From Marmoricola sp. OAE513 (GTDB lineage Bacteria; Actinomycetota; Actinomycetes; Propionibacteriales; Nocardioidaceae): DNA of 64,000 bases. Shown here piece by piece: positions 60,120 to 64,000 of this stretch (position 1 is its first letter; the number at the start of each line of letters is the position of its first letter). The stretch lies in contig NZ_JBEPOC010000001.1 in NCBI RefSeq assembly GCF_040546585.1, positions 3,286,001 to 3,350,000 of the forward strand. The letters are read 5' to 3'. The notes below the pieces were generated by a model. That model was not told the DNA's origin. It saw only the letters and a list, made by a program, of their open reading frames with translations, and did no database searches. Both the position numbers and the translations under genes were made by a program.

Positions 60120-61049
60120 ATGGCTGACATCGCGCGCCCCCGTCTCGAAGGCTCCGTCGCCGTGCGCGGCGAGCGTCGGCTCTCCTTCGCCGAGTTCGGG
60201 ACGCCGCGCGGCGCCGCGATCATCTGGCTGCACGGCACGCCGGGCGGACGCCGCCAGGTACCGGTCGAGGCGCGCCTGTACGCCGAGGAGCACGACCTCC
60301 GGATCATCGGGATCGACCGCCCGGGCATCGGTACCTCCACCCCGCACCTGTACGACGACATCCTCGACTGGACCGGCGACCTCGAGCTCCTGGCCGACAA
60401 CCTCGGCATCGACACCTTCCGGGTGATCGGCCTGTCCGGCGGCGGCCCCTATGCGCTCGCGGCCGGCGCCGCCCTGCCGCACCGCGTGCACGGCGTCGGG
60501 GTCCTCGGCGGCGTCGCGCCCACCAAGGGCGCGGACGCGATCCGCGGCGGGCTGGTCGAGGTCGCGCCGTACGCCGCCCCGGTCCTGGGTGCGGTCCGGC
60601 TCCCGCTCAGCTACGCCCTGGCCGCCGGCATCCAGCTGGTCAAGCCGCTGGCCGGCCTGGCGATCGGCACCTACGGCGTCTTCCAGCCCCGCGGTGACCG
60701 CGAGCTGCTCGCCCGGCCCGAGTTCAAGGCGATGTTCCTCGACGACCTGATCAACGGTTCCCGGTTCCAGGTGGGCGCCCCGCTGGCCGACATCATCCTC
60801 TTCACCAAGCACTGGGGTTTCGAGGCCGCGGACGTCAGCGTGCCGGTGCGTTGGTGGCACGGCGACGACGACCACATCATCCCGCACGCGCACGGCGTCC
60901 ACATGGTCGAGCGGCTGCCCGACGCGGCGTTCGCCACCATCGACGGGGAGTCGCACCTGTCCGGGATGAGCGTGGCGACCGAGGTGCTGCAGACCCTGAT
61001 GGAGCTCGGGCCGCGCAAGGTCACCCGCAAGCGCGCGGCGAAAGCGTGA
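60120..61049 (+). CDS. Alpha/beta hydrolase
   Basis: 309 residues from the ATG at 60120. IIWLHGTPGGRRQVP is the oxyanion strand, VIGLSGGGPYALAAGAAL has the nucleophile in GLSGGG, VPVRWWHGDDDHIIPHAHG holds the acid, and DGESHLSGM the His. The lid region (about 160-240) includes VRLPLSYALAAGIQLV, suggesting a hydrophobic ligand. The specific substrate is not predictable. It is preceded by a TetR-type dyad, so expression is probably induced by a small molecule. Confidence 0.88.
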   Translation: MADIARPRLEGSVAVRGERRLSFAEFGTPRGAAIIWLHGTPGGRRQVPVEARLYAEEHDLRIIGIDRPGIGTSTPHLYDDILDWTGDLELLADNLGIDTFRVIGLSGGGPYALAAGAALPHRVHGVGVLGGVAPTKGADAIRGGLVEVAPYAAPVLGAVRLPLSYALAAGIQLVKPLAGLAIGTYGVFQPRGDRELLARPEFKAMFLDDLINGSRFQVGAPLADIILFTKHWGFEAADVSVPVRWWHGDDDHIIPHAHGVHMVERLPDAAFATIDGESHLSGMSVATEVLQTLMELGPRKVTRKRAAKA

Positions 61050-61216
61050 TTCCTCCGCATTTGCCCCACAACCGATCCTGTGTCCCTCTGGTGTCAGGGC
61101 TCGACTTGAGCCACAATGGGGGACACAAGTTCACATTCGTCACAGGTCAACCTCGCTGACGTCGAAGAGCCCGCTGGGGAAGGCGTAGCTCAACGCCGGA
61201 GTCAGAGGAGGCTGAA

Positions 61217-61720
61217 GTGACACGTACTGCGACCCGTGGAGTCTTGTTCATCCACTCGGCGCCGTCTGCGCTGTGCCCGCACGTGGAGTGGGCCGCAGGG
61301 GGTGTGCTCGGCAATGCCGTGAACCTCGAGTGGACGCCGCAGCCTGCTCAGGCGGGTACCTACCGTGCGGAGTACTCGTGGACCGGAGACGCCGGCACGG
61401 CCGCTGCCATCGCTTCGGCCCTGCGCGGCTGGAACCAGCTCCGCTTCGAGATCACCGAGGAGCCCACCTCGTCCACCGAGGGCGCCCGCTTCTCCTACAC
61501 CCCCGAGCTCGGTGTGTTCCACGGCGTGACCGGCCTGCACGGCGACCTGATGATCCCCGAGGACCGGATCAAGGCAGCCGTCATCAAGGCCGCGCTCGGC
61601 GAGACCACGATCGAGCTCGAGATCGACAAGCTCCTCGGCAAGCCGTGGGACGACCAGCTCGAGACCTTCCGGTACGCCGGCGACGGCGTGCCGGTCAGGT
61701 GGCTCCACCAGGTGGTGTGA
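61217..61720 (+). CDS. DUF3145 family protein
   Basis: 167 residues, GTG with GAGGAGG upstream. RGVLFIHSAPSALCPHVEWA, NLEWTPQPAQAGTYRAEYSW and RFSYTPELGVFHGVTGLHGDLM are diagnostic of DUF3145. This actinobacterial family is regularly found beside the fatty acid synthase cluster (fabD-fabH-acpP-fabF). Here it converges on accD6-KAS, keeping that link. Its role is unproven; a part in fatty acid synthesis is inferred from position only. Nothing else is seen in the 167 bases upstream. Confidence 0.9.
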   Translation: MTRTATRGVLFIHSAPSALCPHVEWAAGGVLGNAVNLEWTPQPAQAGTYRAEYSWTGDAGTAAAIASALRGWNQLRFEITEEPTSSTEGARFSYTPELGVFHGVTGLHGDLMIPEDRIKAAVIKAALGETTIELEIDKLLGKPWDDQLETFRYAGDGVPVRWLHQVV

Positions 61721-61834
61721 TCGACCACCAGCCCGGGTCAGCGATCGCGTCGCGGGTCTGAACGATGCTCGCGTTGGTGCCGGGTGCGCCGACACGTCGC
61801 TTTCGCGCACGTGCGCTCCTCCGCACGCGTGCAC

Positions 61835-61887
61835 AAAACCGACGGGTCGGCTTCATCCCGCTCTTCGCCAGAGCTCAGAGCGGGATG
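61835..61887 (-). terminator. Probable terminator of the accD6 operon
   Basis: CATCCCGCTCT (61854-61864) pairs with AGAGCGGGATG (61877-61887) across a 12-base loop; the right arm covers the accD6 stop codon. On the minus strand a short CCGACCCGTCGG follows, then TTTTG (61838-61834). The second stem has only 4 pairs, so the first hairpin plus the T-run is the best reading. Confidence 0.55.
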
Positions 61888-63323
61888 TTCGTGTGTGCCC
61901 CGCGCTGCACCAACCCAGCGCCTGCGATCGCCTTCGCGATCGCCGACCGGGTCGACGCCGGTGAGACGACCTCGTCCACCACGCCGATCTCGACAGCCTT
62001 GTCGATGCCGCCCGCGATCCGGGCGTGCTCCTCGGCGAGCTCGGCCTCGACCTGCGGGCGGATCTCGGGAGCCACGTCGGCGAGCTTGCGACGGTGCAGG
62101 ATCCGTACGGCGGCGACGGCGCCCATGACGGCGACCTCCGCGTCCGGCCAGGCCAGGACCTTGGTGGCGCCGAGCGAGCGCGAGTTCATCGCGATGTAGG
62201 CGCCGCCGTAGGTCTTGCGGGTCACCACGGTCACCCGCGGCACGACCGCCTCGCCGAACGCGTGCAGGAGCTTCGCGCCTCGGCGTACGACGCCGTCCCA
62301 CTCCTGGCCGACGCCGGGGAGGTAACCGGGGACGTCGACGAGCACGATCAGCGGGATGCCGAACGCGTCGCACATCCGCACGAAACGTGACGCCTTCTCC
62401 GCCGAGGCGGAGTCCAGGCAGCCGCCGAGGCGCAGCGGGTTGTTGGCGATGACGCCGACGCTGCGGCCCCCGAAGCGTCCGAGCGTGGTGACGATGTTCG
62501 GGGCCCACTTCGCGTGCAGCTCGATCGCGGTGCCTTCATCCAGGACGCCGGCCACCAGCGGGTGCACGTCGTAGGCGCGCTTCTTGGACTCCGGCAGCAG
62601 GCCGCCGAGGTCGATGTCCTCGACAGCGGCGACGTCGAGGGTGCCCTGGGCGCCGAGCAGGAAGGCCAGGTCGCGGGCCGCATCGAGCGCCTGGCGCTCG
62701 GTGTCGGTGACGACGTGCACGACACCGGACCGACGTCCGTGCGGCTCCGGGCCACCGAGCCGCAGCATGTCGACGTCCTCACCGGTGACCGAGCGGACCA
62801 CGTCCGGGCCGGTCACGAAGATGCGGCCCTCGGGACCGAGGATCACCACGTCGGTCAGCGCCGGCCCGTACGCCGCGCCGCCGGCGGCGGGTCCGAGCAC
62901 GACCGAGATCTGCGGGATCGTGCCGGACGCCTTGGTCATCGCGTGGAAGATCTCGCCGACCGCGTGCAGCGAGAGCACGCCCTCGGCCAGCCGGGCGCCG
63001 CCGGAGTGCCACAGGCCGATGATCGGGACCCGGTCGGTCAGCGCTCGCTGGTACGCCGCGACGACGACCTTGCAGCCCTCGAAGCCCATCGCCCCGCCCA
63101 TGACGGTGGGGTCGGAGCAGAACGCGACCACGGTCTTCCCGTGGGTGCGCCCGATGCCGTAGAGCATCCCGGAGCCGTCGACCGGGGAGAGCGGCTGGAA
63201 CGTGCCTTCGTCGAAGAGCGCCTCGAGCCGGACCAGGGGATGACGCGGATCTGCGGGCGTCTCGGCGAGCTCGACGACCGGCGCCCGGTCATCGAGCTTG
63301 TCGAGATGCGGCGCGGCGGTCAC
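61875..63323 (-). CDS. accD6: Acyl-CoA carboxylase beta subunit (AccD6-like carboxyltransferase)
   Basis: 482 residues. The two carboxyltransferase halves are seen in VMGGAMGFEGCKVVVAAYQRAL, IGLWHSGGARLAEG, VLGPAAGGAAYGPALTDVVI and VDVPGYLPGVGQEWDGVVRRGAKLLHAFGE (in parts), and TRKTYGGAYIAMNSRSLGA. It transfers carboxyl from biotin to acetyl- or propionyl-CoA to make malonyl-CoA for fatty acid synthesis. The accD6-KAS order matches mycobacterial kasA/B-accD6. The GTG overlaps the KAS stop (GTGA). The first 24 residues (HLDKLDDRAPVVELAET) are encoded by a dispersed repeat, not by the family. Confidence 0.93.
   Translation of the reverse strand: MTAAPHLDKLDDRAPVVELAETPADPRHPLVRLEALFDEGTFQPLSPVDGSGMLYGIGRTHGKTVVAFCSDPTVMGGAMGFEGCKVVVAAYQRALTDRVPIIGLWHSGGARLAEGVLSLHAVGEIFHAMTKASGTIPQISVVLGPAAGGAAYGPALTDVVILGPEGRIFVTGPDVVRSVTGEDVDMLRLGGPEPHGRRSGVVHVVTDTERQALDAARDLAFLLGAQGTLDVAAVEDIDLGGLLPESKKRAYDVHPLVAGVLDEGTAIELHAKWAPNIVTTLGRFGGRSVGVIANNPLRLGGCLDSASAEKASRFVRMCDAFGIPLIVLVDVPGYLPGVGQEWDGVVRRGAKLLHAFGEAVVPRVTVVTRKTYGGAYIAMNSRSLGATKVLAWPDAEVAVMGAVAAVRILHRRKLADVAPEIRPQVEAELAEEHARIAGGIDKAVEIGVVDEVVSPASTRSAIAKAIAGAGLVQRGAHTNIPL
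63257..63307. repeat. Inverted pair of the dispersed repeat inside the accD6 N-terminus
   Basis: GTCTCGGCGAGCTCGACGACC (63259-63279 without its last base here) and CGGTCATCGAGCTTGTCGAG (63286-63305) are near reverse complements around a short loop. Unlike most copies, this pair is translated, supplying the start of AccD6. Confidence 0.82.
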
Positions 63324-64000
63324 GAAAGGCTCCCGAACGCGACGGCGACGTTGGCGCCGCCGAAGCCGAAGGAGTTGTTCAGTGCCGCGATGTCGCCGCT
63401 GCGCAGCTCGCGCGCGGTGGTCGGGATGTCGAGCTCGACGGCCGGGTCGAGGTTGTCGAGGTTGATCGTCGGCGGCGAGATCCGGTGGTGGATCGCGAGC
63501 ACGGTCGCGATCGACTCCAACGCCCCGGCGCCACCGAGCAGGTGCCCGGTCATCGACTTGGTGCTGGTGACCACGACCTCGTCGGCGAACTTGCCGAGCG
63601 TCGCGTGGATCATCAGGCCCTCGGCGACGTCACCCTGCGGTGTGGAGGTCGCGTGCGCGTTGACGTGCGCGATGTCGCCGGGCGCGATGCCGGCGTCCTC
63701 CAGAGCGCGGGCGATCGCCCGGGTGCCGCCACGGCCCTCGGGGTCGGGCTGGGCGATGTCGTGGGCGTCGTTGGTGATGCCGGCGCCGAGCAGCTCGGCG
63801 TAGATCTTCGCGCCGCGGGCCTGGGCGTGCTCGAGCTCCTCGAGCACCAGGACGCCGGCGCCCTCGCCGAGCACGAACCCGTCGCGGCCGGTGTCCCAGG
63901 GGCGGGAGACGGCCGTCGGGTCGCCGCCGTCCTCGCTCCCGGTCTTCGACAGCGCCATCATCTGCGCGAACGCCGCCATCGGGAGCGGGTGGATCGCCGC
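63320..64000 (-). CDS. Beta-ketoacyl-ACP synthase II (FabF/KasA-like), C-terminal part
   Basis: At least 226 residues; the gene starts beyond the window. VNAHATSTPQGD carries the first catalytic His, STKSMTGHLLGGAGALES the Lys and second His, and ALNNSFGFGGANVAVAFG the C-terminal glycine loop. DTGRDGFVLGEGAGVLVLEELEHA is also typical. The active-site Cys lies upstream, out of view. It elongates acyl-ACP with malonyl-ACP. It precedes accD6 with a 4-base overlap, so precursor supply and condensation are co-produced. Confidence 0.94.
   Translation of the reverse strand, partial: AAIHPLPMAAFAQMMALSKTGSEDGGDPTAVSRPWDTGRDGFVLGEGAGVLVLEELEHAQARGAKIYAELLGAGITNDAHDIAQPDPEGRGGTRAIARALEDAGIAPGDIAHVNAHATSTPQGDVAEGLMIHATLGKFADEVVVTSTKSMTGHLLGGAGALESIATVLAIHHRISPPTINLDNLDPAVELDIPTTARELRSGDIAALNNSFGFGGANVAVAFGSLS

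Overview
The window is high-GC DNA from an actinobacterium, most likely Nocardioides or a close relative (Nocardioidaceae, Propionibacteriales). This is inferred from the actinobacterial gene order lepA-hemW-hrcA-dnaJ2-rsmE-phoH-ybeY-corC-era, the dgt-dnaG-tRNA-Asn block, actinobacteria-typical families (DUF3097, DUF3145, DUF5999, DUF3152, ECF42), a 10-methyl fatty acid operon, a CIRCE element and heavy use of GTG starts. No species name can be read from the sequence alone. At least sixteen genes carry a TANNNT -10-like hexamer exactly 6 or 7 bases before the start codon, so leaderless transcription looks common here and was used to choose starts. || Layout. 1-9.5 kb is an insertion between lepA and hemW: a divergent flavin reductase/MerR pair with a perfect palindromic operator, a secreted protein, an APH-type kinase with an ankyrin lipoprotein, an ECF42 sigma factor with its YCII partner, a frameshifted MOSC gene, an acyl-CoA ligase and a Tat-exported dioxygenase. 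9.5-20.4 kb: hemW, a repeat array, DUF3097, a secreted metzincin-like protein, a PadR/DUF1707 pair, an MBL hydrolase, an MFS transporter with a coupled accessory protein, and CIRCE-hrcA-dnaJ-rsmE, closed by a 90-bp nested inverted repeat. 20.4-33.6 kb: a winged-helix protein, a sigma factor with a membrane partner, HIT plus a secreted copper monooxygenase, phoH-ybeY-corC, a degenerate cytidine deaminase, the 10-methyl fatty acid pair (tmsA-tmsB), a GH43-like protein, a siderophore-interacting protein and era. 33.6-43.3 kb: a nuclease-like gene between inverted arrays of a 32-bp repeat, an ABC exporter with a DesK/DesR-like two-component system, dgt, three small minus-strand genes, dnaG, an unknown gene and tRNA-Asn. 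43.3-51.6 kb: lipoproteins and lipases, a DEAD-box helicase, a large beta-helix exoprotein and a CAU-anticodon tRNA. 51.6-64 kb: an amine oxidase/propeller operon divergent from a TetR-aldolase-kinase operon, two CNNM/CorC proteins, a PP2C phosphatase, a hydrolase, DUF3145, and accD6 with a ketoacyl-ACP synthase cut by the window end. || How the genes work together. The core is translation and RNA quality control (LepA, RsmE, YbeY, PhoH, Era, DEAD helicase), heat-shock control (HrcA/CIRCE/DnaJ), DNA replication (DnaG, Dgt) and membrane lipid synthesis (FadD, AccD6, KAS, TmsAB), possibly with envelope sensing by the DesKR-like pair. Between these lie many secreted or lipid-anchored enzymes. A dispersed repeat (core GGTCGTCGAGCYTGYCGAGAC) occurs at several sites. 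It is intergenic at some, but twice lies inside genes: in the linker of the copper monooxygenase and at the N-terminus of AccD6.
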